Assembly: GCA_029856045.1 (NCBI GenBank)
Contig: JAHQWG010000001.1
Coordinates: 1-64,000, forward strand
DNA from: Promethearchaeia archaeon
GTDB lineage: Archaea > Asgardarchaeota > Lokiarchaeia > Sigyniarchaeales > SOKP01
DNA length: 64,000 bases
Reading direction: 5' to 3'
Shown here: piece after piece, positions 17,623 to 26,250 of the stretch
Layout of the letters: the number at the start of each line of letters is the position of its first letter
Numbering within the stretch: position 1 is the stretch's first letter
Program-made: the position numbers and the translations under genes
Notes under the pieces: model-generated
The model's database searches: none
Told to the model about the DNA's origin: nothing
Seen by the model: only the letters and a program-made list of their open reading frames with translations

Positions 17623-17972
17623 TAACTTTCCCCCTTCCTTTCGAGTTTTTGAATAACACAAAAAGCCTTAGTCTTCGAGATTGGCCGAGTTTCTCCAATT
17701 TTTACGAGATCACCAATATTAATATCGTTTTTTAAACATGGCGGTAAATGAGCAGCAATTCTGGAATTTCTGCGTTCATAACGCTGATATTTTCTAATAA
17801 ATTGTACAAAATCTCTTCTAATTATAACAGAATTCTTCATATTTTTTTTTGCCACGACTCCTTGAAGAATTCTACCCCTGATTCTTAAAGTTCCATGAAA
17901 AGGACAATTTATATCATCACATATTTCCTTTGGGGCATCCACACCTGGTATTCCAATATTTCTAACGCTCAT
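17622..17972 (-). CDS. rps17: 30S ribosomal protein S17 (uS17)
   Basis: 116 aa. The OB fold shows CPFHGTLRIRGRILQGVV and the segment YQRYERRNSRIAAHLP. Its start overlaps the Rpp29 stop by 4 bases (ATGA) and its stop overlaps the L14 start, so three genes are chained by overlap. The archaeal-type N-terminus contains DINCPFHG. Confidence 0.95.
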   Translation of the reverse strand: MSVRNIGIPGVDAPKEICDDINCPFHGTLRIRGRILQGVVAKKNMKNSVIIRRDFVQFIRKYQRYERRNSRIAAHLPPCLKNDINIGDLVKIGETRPISKTKAFCVIQKLERKGES

Positions 17973-18304
17973 TTTTTAAGCCATCTTCTTTTTTTTATAT
18001 CTTTTATTCGATTCTCAGGGCGTCCAACGATTTTATGGCCTTCTACTTCAAGAATAATTGGTTCTTCACCATCATTCTGTGGAAGCATGAACCGAAACTT
18101 ATGATTTTTTTTTATATACATTTTTTTTTTATTATTAATATTTAATGTAATTAGCATATTTTTTGTCTCATCAATTACTGTTCCAATATTTCTCCATTCC
18201 TTTCCTCTCTTTTCTTCATCATTCCTTAATGCTAATACATTTTCTAGTCCAATTAAATCGTGATATATTAAATATTTAGGATTCAATTTCATTTTTCTTT
18301 TCAT
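17969..18304 (-). CDS. rnp1: RNase P protein component 1 (Rpp29/Pop4)
   Basis: 111-aa protein of the archaeal RNase P holoenzyme. It binds with Rpp21 near the specificity domain of the RNA in tRNA 5' maturation. The Sm-like core shows YHDLIGLENVLAL near the start, GTVIDETKNMLITL, and FRFMLPQ...VEGHKIVGRPENR near the end. It sits between L29 and S17 as in many archaea; the translation factor SUI1, often found next to it, is missing. The start may be M1 (overlapping L29) or M5 at 18292. Confidence 0.92.
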   Translation of the reverse strand: MKRKMKLNPKYLIYHDLIGLENVLALRNDEEKRGKEWRNIGTVIDETKNMLITLNINNKKKMYIKKNHKFRFMLPQNDGEEPIILEVEGHKIVGRPENRIKDIKKRRWLKK

Positions 18305-18491
18305 TCATAACTGTTAAAATTCGTGCAATTGCATGCCTAAGTTGTTTGGGTTTGGCCGGATTATCTCTTACTCCCCCACCTGTATGAATTGATCTTAATG
18401 TCAATAGTTCATGTCTGAGATCAGTCAATCTTTTCTTTCTCTCGGCATCTGACCAAGTTCTTATTTCTTCGGCTTTTATTTGTTTGGGCAT
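18276..18491 (-). CDS. rpl29: 50S ribosomal protein L29 (uL29)
   Basis: 71 aa, two-helix protein at the peptide exit tunnel. KAEEIRTWSDAERKKRL and the LRHELLTLRSIHTGGGVRDN segment match archaeal L29. The end overlaps the start of Rpp29. Confidence 0.94.
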   Translation of the reverse strand: MPKQIKAEEIRTWSDAERKKRLTDLRHELLTLRSIHTGGGVRDNPAKPKQLRHAIARILTVMNEKKNEIES

Positions 18492-18530
18492 ATTATTTCA
18501 CTATAAATTAATTTGTCTTTTGAAAAAATT

Positions 18531-19367
18531 TTATTTTATATCTTTTTCCTCTGTTTCTTCTTCCTTAGAAACTTCTCCAGTTTCTTCTTCGGTTTCAATT
18601 TTAGTTTTTTCATCAGGTGTAGTGAGCGAGATTTCTTTAGTTTCCTCCTCATTTATTTGGTCAATTAATTCTAGTTCTTCTGCAGTTGGCTCCCTTTCTA
18701 TTTCTTCAACTTCAAGTTCCCCCACTTTAACCAACTTTCTTATTTCTAAATCTTTATTATCCTTCTCAATAAGTTCTTTATTTAGAAAAAAACCATCACC
18801 TGTTTTATATTCAGCCGGCATTATTTTAATAGTTATTCCCAACACGCCCGACTTTTGAATACATTGGGTTAATCCCTTATCGACAGATTCCAAAGCTGGT
18901 TGACCACACTTAGACATGGTACCTGCTCGAAATATTTGAGTTCTAGATCTTTGAGATGTAACTTTCCCAGAAATTTTAATTTCTACTCCCTTCGCACCAG
19001 CTGCCATTATTTTTCTCAGGATATAATAGGATGCACGTCTATATTGACGCCCCCTATCAAGACTGAATGCTAGCCTCTCAGCCATTATCTGTGCATTCAA
19101 TTCCGGATTCGTAATTTCCTCCACCTCGATTTGTGGAAGATTTAGATCAAATCTTTGTTGCAACTCATCGGTCAACTCTCTTATTCGCTTACCGCTTTTT
19201 CCAATAACGAGCCCTGGTCTGCTTGTTTTCAATGTGATGCGAACACCTAAGGGTGTTTTTTGAATATCAACTCCACTAAATCCAGATCTATTTAATTCTT
19301 TACGAAGATATTCATTAATTTGCATCTGCTTTATTCCCCTTTCTATAAAATGTCTATTTAACGGCAT
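18531..19367 (-). CDS. rps3: 30S ribosomal protein S3 (uS3) with long acidic C-terminal tail
   Basis: 278 aa. The KH domain contains RPGLVIGKSGKRIREL (GxxG loop), and the C-terminal domain has RGRQYRRASYYILRKIM and GVLGITIKIMPAEYK. The last ~65 residues after LVKVGELEVEE form a Glu/Thr-rich acidic tail ending TEEKDIK. Archaeal S3 tails are often variable, but this one is long. It may be involved in protein contacts at the mRNA entry side (inference). Confidence 0.95.
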   Translation of the reverse strand: MPLNRHFIERGIKQMQINEYLRKELNRSGFSGVDIQKTPLGVRITLKTSRPGLVIGKSGKRIRELTDELQQRFDLNLPQIEVEEITNPELNAQIMAERLAFSLDRGRQYRRASYYILRKIMAAGAKGVEIKISGKVTSQRSRTQIFRAGTMSKCGQPALESVDKGLTQCIQKSGVLGITIKIMPAEYKTGDGFFLNKELIEKDNKDLEIRKLVKVGELEVEEIEREPTAEELELIDQINEEETKEISLTTPDEKTKIETEEETGEVSKEEETEEKDIK

Positions 19368-19381
19368 ATTTTATCCTCTAT

Positions 19382-19855
19382 TTATTCTTCAAACACAACA
19401 ATTTCTATATGACTTAAATTTTTAAATCTCGGGGTAGAGCGTCCATGAGCACGTTCTATATATCGCTTTATTTTGCGAGCACGATGAGTAGCAGCATGCA
19501 CAATTCTACACACCTCAACATCTAAACCTTTAAATTCCGCATTAGATTCCACGCTCGTAATAATATCATAAATCATACTAGCTGCTTTTATTGGATATCT
19601 ACCTGCATACCACTTCCACCGTTTAAGATTATTTCTATGAGCCTGCTTTTTTTTATGTTTTTTAAAAGGAACCGCTTGTTTTAATAGAATCACTTCTTCA
19701 AGGAATTTCTTTGCTTGTTCAATTCTCATACCCTTAATTGCATTACAGACTTCTAGACACATTTTGGGGGATACTCTAAGATCCCTTCCACTTGCTTTCG
19801 CAATACGGTCTTTATCTAGATTTAACGCTTCTGCAGAATATCCAAATACCGGCAT
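19382..19855 (-). CDS. rpl22: 50S ribosomal protein L22 (uL22)
   Basis: 157 aa. The start AEALNLDKDRIAKASGRDLRV, the block NLKRWKWYAGRYPIKAAS and the C-terminal HRARKIKRYIERAHGRS hairpin that lines the exit tunnel are all present. Normal archaeal length and position. Confidence 0.96.
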   Translation of the reverse strand: MPVFGYSAEALNLDKDRIAKASGRDLRVSPKMCLEVCNAIKGMRIEQAKKFLEEVILLKQAVPFKKHKKKQAHRNNLKRWKWYAGRYPIKAASMIYDIITSVESNAEFKGLDVEVCRIVHAATHRARKIKRYIERAHGRSTPRFKNLSHIEIVVFEE

Positions 19856-19920
19856 TCATTTAACCCTTTTCATTAATCCTTTATTTTTTATATATTTTTT
19901 AATTCAATCTCTTAGGAAAT

Positions 19921-20469
19921 TCATTTTAATGGAACATATTTTGAAGAGCGAGTTGCTCCTATGCCCGGGCTTCCATGTGATACGTGTATTGTAGGAATTG
20001 AGAATTCTCCTAAAAAGCACCCAATCATATCCGGAAAAATTTTATATGTGACAAACTCATGTCCATTATAAACCCCCACAGTAAGTCCCACCATCTCAGG
20101 AAAGATTATCATATCTCTGCAGTGGGTTCTTATTATTAATTCTTTTCCTTTCTTTTTTGCTCTATATGATCTTCTCAATCGTTCGAGAAGTTTTTTATGT
20201 CTATTGGGAAGACCTCTTTTAAGACTTCGACGCTGTCTTGCTGGTAAGAGTTGAATAAATTCATCCATGTTCATCCTTTTCAGCTCATCAATTGTTTTAC
20301 CTCTGTAAAGAAATTGTCTTTTTGCCAATTCCTCTTCTTCATCTAGTTCTTCTTCAATCTCTGGCTTATCCTCTTCAATAATACTTTCCTTTTCAGCAAT
20401 TTTTTCATTTTTTTCTTTAGATTCCTCTTGATCATCTATATTCTTCTCTTGATTTTCCGGTGGAGGCAT
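19921..20469 (-). CDS. rps19: 30S ribosomal protein S19 (uS19) with acidic N-terminal extension
   Basis: The uS19 core runs from QFLYRGKTIDELKRM to GIGATRSSKYVPLK, with MIGCFLGEFSIPT and HVSHGSPGIGATR as the conserved 3' end. About 50 residues precede it, almost entirely Glu, Asp, Lys and Gln, rich in acidic runs. This extension is unusual. The gene is first in the cluster, with a TATA-like promoter about 140 bp upstream. L3, L4, L23 and L2, which normally precede S19, are absent here. Confidence 0.95.
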   Translation of the reverse strand: MPPPENQEKNIDDQEESKEKNEKIAEKESIIEEDKPEIEEELDEEEELAKRQFLYRGKTIDELKRMNMDEFIQLLPARQRRSLKRGLPNRHKKLLERLRRSYRAKKKGKELIIRTHCRDMIIFPEMVGLTVGVYNGHEFVTYKIFPDMIGCFLGEFSIPTIHVSHGSPGIGATRSSKYVPLK

Positions 20470-20604
20470 TATTTCTTCAAACCTTTTTATTTTTATTTCT
20501 TATTCCAATATTTTCCTTTTTTCAGATATTGAATTCAAGCAAACATAATTAAAAAATTTTTTTCAAAAATAAGCAAAATTTGTAATTAAAACTTCTTTCA
20601 ATCA

Positions 20605-20625
20605 TAGTTTATAAAATTTTCGATT
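20605..20625 (-). promoter_or_regulatory. probable TATA box of the ribosomal cluster
   Basis: On the minus strand the sequence reads CGAAAATTTTATAAACTATG, a purine-rich BRE followed by a TATA element. A start about 25 bases downstream would give a leader of ~110 bases before uS19. No other promoter-like sequence in the 220-bp gap is as clear. The position is inferred by eye. Confidence 0.4.
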
Positions 20626-20689
20626 CGCGGATTTCCCTAAAAAGAAGAGATAATAATTTTTATCGGTGATATTTTTCCATTAATTAAAT

Positions 20690-21382
20690 TTAAAAATATT
20701 GATTTGGATTAAATATCCTTTTGATATCCATCTCATCAAAATCTCCATTCCAATTTTCTCTTATTATTACCCACTCATCCTTATTTTTATTTGGATTAAT
20801 TACAGAATGTATAGTACCTATTGGAATTTCAAATTTTTTATGTTCCTTTACAAAATAATGGATTTTATTTTTATTAATAATAATTGGGTTACCTCCTAAA
20901 ATCTCCCAGAATTCGTTTCGTTTTTTATGTAGTTGCCATGATATGCCCATATTGGGTTTGATAAAAATCAGATTATATTTTTCATATGTAAACTTGAAAC
21001 TATACCATTTTGGAAGAGTATCGATATATTCATCCGGGATATCATAAAATTTTTTAATTTCCTCCAGATCGATATTAACTTTATCAGAATGTACGTATTT
21101 ATATGGATCATAAATTATTTCGTCAAGAGATGGATCATGGGAGTAAGCTACAGCCAAATCTGAATTAGATATATTATAGATCATGTAGTAAGTTTTAGGG
21201 TTAATTGTCATAGTAAAATATAAAACATCTTTTTCTTCAAATTTCAATAGATCTTCTCCATTTATCACATAACAATTAACTCCTTTTTTTTGCATTATAT
21301 CCATTTGGAGTGTTTCAGGACCATTCTTCCTTAAAATTGAACTGCATCCTCTGGAAATAGTTTCACTAAAGTTCATTTTCAT
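20690..21382 (-). CDS. cupin-domain protein resembling the mannose-6-phosphate isomerase type II domain
   Basis: The last ~80 residues (from ISWQLHKKRNEFWEILGG through FEIPIGTIHSVINPNK to MDIKRIF) match the cupin domain at the C-terminus of bifunctional PMI/GMP enzymes. In those the QLHxHRxEHW motif binds metal. Here the first histidine is kept but the second is Lys and the EHW triad reads EFW, so metal binding may be weakened. The first ~140 residues are not recognised and are not the GDP-mannose pyrophosphorylase domain. TTG at 21400 is in frame; I prefer ATG 21382. Substrate unknown. Confidence 0.6.
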   Translation of the reverse strand: MKMNFSETISRGCSSILRKNGPETLQMDIMQKKGVNCYVINGEDLLKFEEKDVLYFTMTINPKTYYMIYNISNSDLAVAYSHDPSLDEIIYDPYKYVHSDKVNIDLEEIKKFYDIPDEYIDTLPKWYSFKFTYEKYNLIFIKPNMGISWQLHKKRNEFWEILGGNPIIINKNKIHYFVKEHKKFEIPIGTIHSVINPNKNKDEWVIIRENWNGDFDEMDIKRIFNPNQYF

Positions 21383-21421
21383 AAATTCAATCAATAACAA
21401 TTTAATTTTTAATAGTTATTC

Positions 21422-22372
21422 TTAATTCTTTATCTTTTTCATTATTTCTTCATAATAAGGCATTGATTTTTGTGCTCCCTTTCTTGTTACGGCAATTGAA
21501 GCGGCTGCTGTTGCAAACTTGGCTGCTTCTGATATGGTTTTTCCTTTAGAGAGAGCACTTGCTAAACATCCGTTGAAGCAATCGCCAGCTCCAACCGTAT
21601 CAACTGCTTGCACTTTAAATACTGGTATAATTTCAAATTTATCTTTATCCTCATAATAAATTAGAGCACCTTTCTTTCCTAAGGTTGTTATTATTGTTTT
21701 AACACCTAATTTGGTTAAATTTTTAGACGCTTGCTTAATTTTTTCTTCATTAGAGCCAGAAAGTTCTTTTTGAATTGAGAAGGAATGCAATCTTAACAAT
21801 TCTCCTTCATTGGGGATGATAATATCAACTTTCTTCAGTATATCTAATGGAATCGGCTTTAAAGGTGCTGGATTTAATATTTTAATAGCAGTTCCTTGTG
21901 AAGCAATTCTGAATATTGTATCAATAGTCTCAATTGAAATTTCCATTTGAACAATAATTACTCTAGCATTTTTAATTAGGTTAGATTTAATCTTTACCTC
22001 ATTAGGAGTTAATCTAAAGTTAGCTCCAGGAGCAACCCCAATTATATTTTCACCATTAGAATCTATCATAATTAACGCAACTCCACTTGCTTCATTGGAA
22101 TCTCTAAAAATATGACTGGTGTCTATACCTTCCGCTTTCAGACGAGAGAGCATTTGATCTCCAAACGTATCTTTACCAATCTTTCCGATAAAAACAGTCT
22201 TTGCACCAGAGCGAACTGACGCAACCGCTTGATTTGCTCCCTTTCCACCTAAGAATTGCTTATAAACACCCCCAGTTATGGTTTCTCCTGGTTTAGGTAA
22301 ACTTTCTAAATAGACATTTAAGTCCATGTTAGATGAGCCAATAATAAGAACATAATTATTATTCTCCAACAT
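21422..22372 (-). CDS. rbsK: PfkB-family sugar kinase, ribokinase-like
   Basis: 316 aa. The PfkB signature 1 region is GGKGANQAVASVRSG (about residues 42-56) and signature 2 is VDTVGAGDCFNG with the catalytic Asp. SSNMDLNVYLESLPKPGET at the start and the Asn-rich GSNEEK loop fit ribokinase. It likely phosphorylates ribose or a related pentose using ATP. An ATG start at 22372 follows an AT-rich stretch. No sugar transporter is adjacent. Confidence 0.85.
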   Translation of the reverse strand: MLENNNYVLIIGSSNMDLNVYLESLPKPGETITGGVYKQFLGGKGANQAVASVRSGAKTVFIGKIGKDTFGDQMLSRLKAEGIDTSHIFRDSNEASGVALIMIDSNGENIIGVAPGANFRLTPNEVKIKSNLIKNARVIIVQMEISIETIDTIFRIASQGTAIKILNPAPLKPIPLDILKKVDIIIPNEGELLRLHSFSIQKELSGSNEEKIKQASKNLTKLGVKTIITTLGKKGALIYYEDKDKFEIIPVFKVQAVDTVGAGDCFNGCLASALSKGKTISEAAKFATAAASIAVTRKGAQKSMPYYEEIMKKIKN

Positions 22373-22576
22373 AAATTCAACAAGGTTTTAATATGATTTA
22401 TTCAGATAATATTATCTTCATACTTATCGATGATCTATATTCTTTTTTATTCTTTATTAAAAATTATGGAATAAAATATTTTTTATAAAATTGTATAATT
22501 TTTTTAAATAAAGAGACAATATTATTTTATTGTATTTAGATTCACGTGGATTTAATACTAATTTTTAAATGGAAAA

Positions 22577-23656
22577 ATGAGACGAATAAAAAGTATAGAT
22601 GTATTTCGTGGTTTATGTATTTTTTATATGATAATTGGTCATGCAGTTGTTTGGTGGACAAAGGAATCTCACAAGGAGGCAGTTCTAATATTGAGAAGGA
22701 TAACCGAAATTCTTGGAGCAACAGGATTTCTATTTGTCTCGGGAATTAGTGTGGTTTTAGCATTAAGAACAAAAATGGAAAAGGTAAAAACTGATCTGAA
22801 ATATACCATGCAAGACCTCATTAAGGAACATTATGCACGTTCGTTTTTATTTTTAGTATTGGCTTTAATATATAATGCAATTACTCTTATCTGGTTTTCG
22901 GGGCTATGGGGTATATGGAGTTGGTATATACTTTTTACAATAACAATTTGCTTATTGATTGCATATCCTTTACTAAAGCTACAAAAGATTACTCGCATTT
23001 TTTTAGCGTTTTTTATAATTTTTATTACTTATCCTTTATTTGGAGGGCTTGAAAGCTTAATAGCAAGAGTTCCTGAAAGCGGTTGGACAATTTTATACTA
23101 TATATTATTTAATCCTGTTCAAGAGTACCCAATCTTACCTTATCTTGCTTTTTTTTCTATAGGAACCGTTGTTGGTGAGATTTTCTATGAGATTTATTCA
23201 ATTAAACAAGATGATATAAAAGATATCTCAGTTAAAAAGAAAATTATTAGAAATTTTATAATCTATGGAGCGTTATTAATCACAACTGCAGTATTATGCT
23301 CGATTTTTATATTTGATGATCTAATTTCATTTATCATCAGAACTTCATTTACATGGATGCTCTATGGAATTGGTTTGGACTTAATTCTTATTGGATTTTT
23401 AACATATTTACATGAATTTATACTGACACCAGAATGGAGATATCGTTTTTTATTTTATTTTTCCTACTATTCGCTAACATTATATCTCGGACATAATGTA
23501 ATAGCTTTAATTTTTTGGGAACAATTAGATATAATAACGTGTATTACAATAGCGATTCTAGTAGCAATAGGATTCTGGTATCTTTCAAGATTATTATATA
23601 TCAAGACCGGTCCAAAATATTCAGTAAAATACATTATATCGAAAAGAGTTTCTTAA
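22577..23656 (+). CDS. DUF1624/heparan-acetyltransferase-like membrane protein, paralogue 1
   Basis: 359 aa with about ten membrane helices. It begins RRIKSIDVFRGLCIFYMIIGH, the conserved start of the DUF1624 and YeiB/HGSNAT-like families of membrane acyltransferases. A second conserved block is ATGFLFVSGIS, followed by the cytoplasmic loop RTKMEKVK. A C-terminal histidine occurs in TLYLGHNVIALIFW. A paralogue of matching length and order lies at 52275-53384. Transfer of acyl groups to surface glycans or lipids is the family-level guess. Confidence 0.7.
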   Translation: MRRIKSIDVFRGLCIFYMIIGHAVVWWTKESHKEAVLILRRITEILGATGFLFVSGISVVLALRTKMEKVKTDLKYTMQDLIKEHYARSFLFLVLALIYNAITLIWFSGLWGIWSWYILFTITICLLIAYPLLKLQKITRIFLAFFIIFITYPLFGGLESLIARVPESGWTILYYILFNPVQEYPILPYLAFFSIGTVVGEIFYEIYSIKQDDIKDISVKKKIIRNFIIYGALLITTAVLCSIFIFDDLISFIIRTSFTWMLYGIGLDLILIGFLTYLHEFILTPEWRYRFLFYFSYYSLTLYLGHNVIALIFWEQLDIITCITIAILVAIGFWYLSRLLYIKTGPKYSVKYIISKRVS

Positions 23657-23882
23657 TGTCTTTTTTTTGATACATAAATATTTAAATAGATTTCATTTAA
23701 AAACATGAAAAAAAGCAGTTCTAAGATTAAATTTTGACTTTTTTATATAATTTATCTATTGTAGAAAAAATCATGCCTAATACAAAATTAAATGGAAAAT
23801 AGAATGGTTTTTATTTTAAAATAAAATTATCAATATATTAACCATTAAAAAAAAATATTAAAACTCAAAACGTGAAAAGAGA

Positions 23883-24212
23883 ATGGCGAAAGATAAAATT
23901 ATTGGCCTTATTATAATGGTTGTTGGTGTTCTATTAGCCATCGTTTACACTTTGGGTTCAGTAGTCGATCTATATTTGCAATCCAGTATTGGTGGAAATA
24001 ATCCTGATGGTTTCATCATTCCTATTCCAGGTTTGATAGACCTTTTCGATTGGAGATTGTTCGTTGTTCTACCGCTCTGGTTGATAATAATGCTCGTATC
24101 TATCATTGCGATTTGGATTGGCTGGTCAATGTTAACCACTCCAGCTCCAGTTCCCTTAGAGGAACTGGAAGAAGAGCTTGAAGCCGAAGAAGCTGAAGCC
24201 GAAGAAGAGTAA
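23883..24212 (+). CDS. small two-helix membrane protein with acidic tail, 109 aa
   Basis: Two hydrophobic segments at about residues 6-28 (IIGLIIMVVGVLLAIVY) and 57-82 (VVLPLWLIIMLVSIIAIWIG). The loop between them contains PDGFIIPIPGLIDLF. The C-terminal 25 residues are mainly Glu and Ala and face the cytoplasm by the positive-inside rule. The family is unknown to me, although similar short proteins are common in archaeal genomes. The 226-bp gap before it and the 210-bp gap after it hold nothing else that I can support. Confidence 0.6.
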   Translation: MAKDKIIGLIIMVVGVLLAIVYTLGSVVDLYLQSSIGGNNPDGFIIPIPGLIDLFDWRLFVVLPLWLIIMLVSIIAIWIGWSMLTTPAPVPLEELEEELEAEEAEAEEE

Positions 24213-24422
24213 TAGAAAACTAAAGTATTATTAAAAAAAATTTCTTTTTTTCTTTTTTATCTTTCATTAGATTTATGAAATCTGGTATTCAGAAGCGTTC
24301 TTTTAAGAAATCTATAATTAAAATGGGAATATTGTAAGTATGAATATCTCCTGAAACTGAAAAAATAAAAATTGAAAGATTTTGAAAAATTTAATGTCGA
24401 GGAAATAAATCTATTTAATAGG

Positions 24423-25985
24423 TTAAGCTTTAAAACGAGCATTACCATTCATTATTTTTCGATTAATTATCATATCATTTACCTGCATACCCCCAAGTAA
24501 GCAACCGAATACTCCATGCACAAATTTCGGCTGGAATAATCCCTTTATAGGGGTTCTCATTTTCAAACGAGTTCTACCAAAATTGTCAGTGTATGGTGCC
24601 ATATCAAAAAGTGACCCTGTTGGTGAGCCAGAAAAACGTGCATAAGTAGCAGGTGTGGAAATATCTGTTACCAGAACGTTTTTTCTTAGATCTGGTATAA
24701 GATATTTTTCGACTTTATCTATAAAAAAATCTGCCCATTTCTGTTTCATCTCGTTGTATTTTTCTGGGTCGCTTTTCCGCATTTTCTTCCATTCACCTAA
24801 TGCCATTGGTGTCATATGGATTGTTATATTTGGTTTACTGCCAGTTGTAAGTGAGGGGCATATAACCGCAATATGAAATAGATTGTCAGAAAATCCGATT
24901 TCTCCTGCTTCATAAGCATCAAACAATCGATCGTAAGTGTTTCCTCCCGTAGTGATAATGTTAAATCCACAATCTAATCCTAATCCAGCGAGATCAACAT
25001 TTTCACTTAATCCTAGATTAATATTAAATGCGGAAGTGGACATTTTGACATCATCTATTTTTTGAGCATATTTTTTATCTAACTTTCGAATAACATCCAA
25101 ACCGACCAATTTTTTCATTGAAACCTTAGGGTCGATTGTTGTTACAACATAATCTGCATAGATTTTTTTCCCTCCAGCAATTTCAACTCCCCTTACTTGA
25201 TCATTCTCTACTATTATTTTTTCAACTTTAGTGTTGAGTAATAATTTACCACCCAGATTTAAATATCGTTCCTCCAATTTTTTAGGAAAATCTATAAAAG
25301 GCTCTTTAGTTCGAAATGCACCATCTAAAAGTGAATTCAATGCGGATATAGGAACGAGAGCAGAAACATATTTTGGAGGAAGAGCACTAAAATCAGCAAA
25401 AACATCAAAAATCTCTTTTACTTCAGGTTCAGTTATTCCGAATTGATCAAAATATTCTTTAAAGGTTTTTGAGGCATTTCTAATGATTTTTGGGCATGTA
25501 AACAATAATTTTAGGATTTCTATAAAGGTTGGTTCAATTTTTAACTTGAACAACTCCAAATACATCGCCCTTGAATAATCTAAAAATTTTCTAATTTGCT
25601 TTGCATTTTGTGGGTACTTCTTCATTAACATATTTTTAAAAACCTCTGTTCCGGAAGGGAGTTCAATAACTTTAACTTCATCTGTTTCAGGATTAACCAA
25701 AAAAATACGCATATAATAACCTTTAAAAGCTTTAAACTCTAATTCTAATCCGAAATAATCCACTAATTCAGAAATGTTCGGAAGCATCTGACATGTATCA
25801 AATATAAATCCCTCCCGTTCATATGAAGTGACATAACCACCTGTTTTTGGTTCTTTTTCGATCAGAAGAACAGGTTCTTTCTTAATATTATGATTAAGTG
25901 CCCAAGTGAGAGCGGTGCTTAAACCAGTGATCCCTCCACCAATTACAATTAAAGTTTTTTTATTTTTTTCTGCTTCTTGACTCAT
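24423..25985 (-). CDS. phytoene-desaturase-like FAD-dependent oxidoreductase
   Basis: 520 aa. The dinucleotide-binding motif VIGGGITGLSTALTWA is at residues 14-29, followed by an acidic strand end LIEKEPKTGGYVTSYE. These match the CrtI/carotenoid isomerase/retinol saturase family. The mid-region EERYLNLGGKLLLNTKVEKI and the C-terminal FAD motif (GLFQPKFVHGVFGCLLGGM) also fit. Substrate is probably an isoprenoid or another lipid, for example geranylgeranyl chains of archaeal lipids, but this is not shown. No other carotenoid gene is next to it. The 265-bp gap upstream has no supported gene. Confidence 0.75.
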   Translation of the reverse strand: MSQEAEKNKKTLIVIGGGITGLSTALTWALNHNIKKEPVLLIEKEPKTGGYVTSYEREGFIFDTCQMLPNISELVDYFGLELEFKAFKGYYMRIFLVNPETDEVKVIELPSGTEVFKNMLMKKYPQNAKQIRKFLDYSRAMYLELFKLKIEPTFIEILKLLFTCPKIIRNASKTFKEYFDQFGITEPEVKEIFDVFADFSALPPKYVSALVPISALNSLLDGAFRTKEPFIDFPKKLEERYLNLGGKLLLNTKVEKIIVENDQVRGVEIAGGKKIYADYVVTTIDPKVSMKKLVGLDVIRKLDKKYAQKIDDVKMSTSAFNINLGLSENVDLAGLGLDCGFNIITTGGNTYDRLFDAYEAGEIGFSDNLFHIAVICPSLTTGSKPNITIHMTPMALGEWKKMRKSDPEKYNEMKQKWADFFIDKVEKYLIPDLRKNVLVTDISTPATYARFSGSPTGSLFDMAPYTDNFGRTRLKMRTPIKGLFQPKFVHGVFGCLLGGMQVNDMIINRKIMNGNARFKA

Positions 25986-26250
25986 TTTATTCGCTATTCA
26001 TTTAGAATAAAGTATGATAAAAATGTATTTAAAAATATCCATAAAACTATAAAATTAAAAAACACAAAAAAATAGTGTATTTTAATTTTGATAGATAGAA
26101 CCGAATTACATATAATAAGTTTAAAATACAATGTATTTAGTAATAAATTTATGAAGATTGTAGTTGTAGATATTGGAGTATTGGGAATTTTGTGGGCTCA
26201 AAACATCCAAAATCTTAAAATATAAAAAAAAATAGGAGTTATTTGTTAAA

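Noticed and set aside
26150-26224. 24-codon ATG frame before the 435-aa gene
   Set aside because: Too short, no ribosome site, no recognisable features; treated as non-coding.
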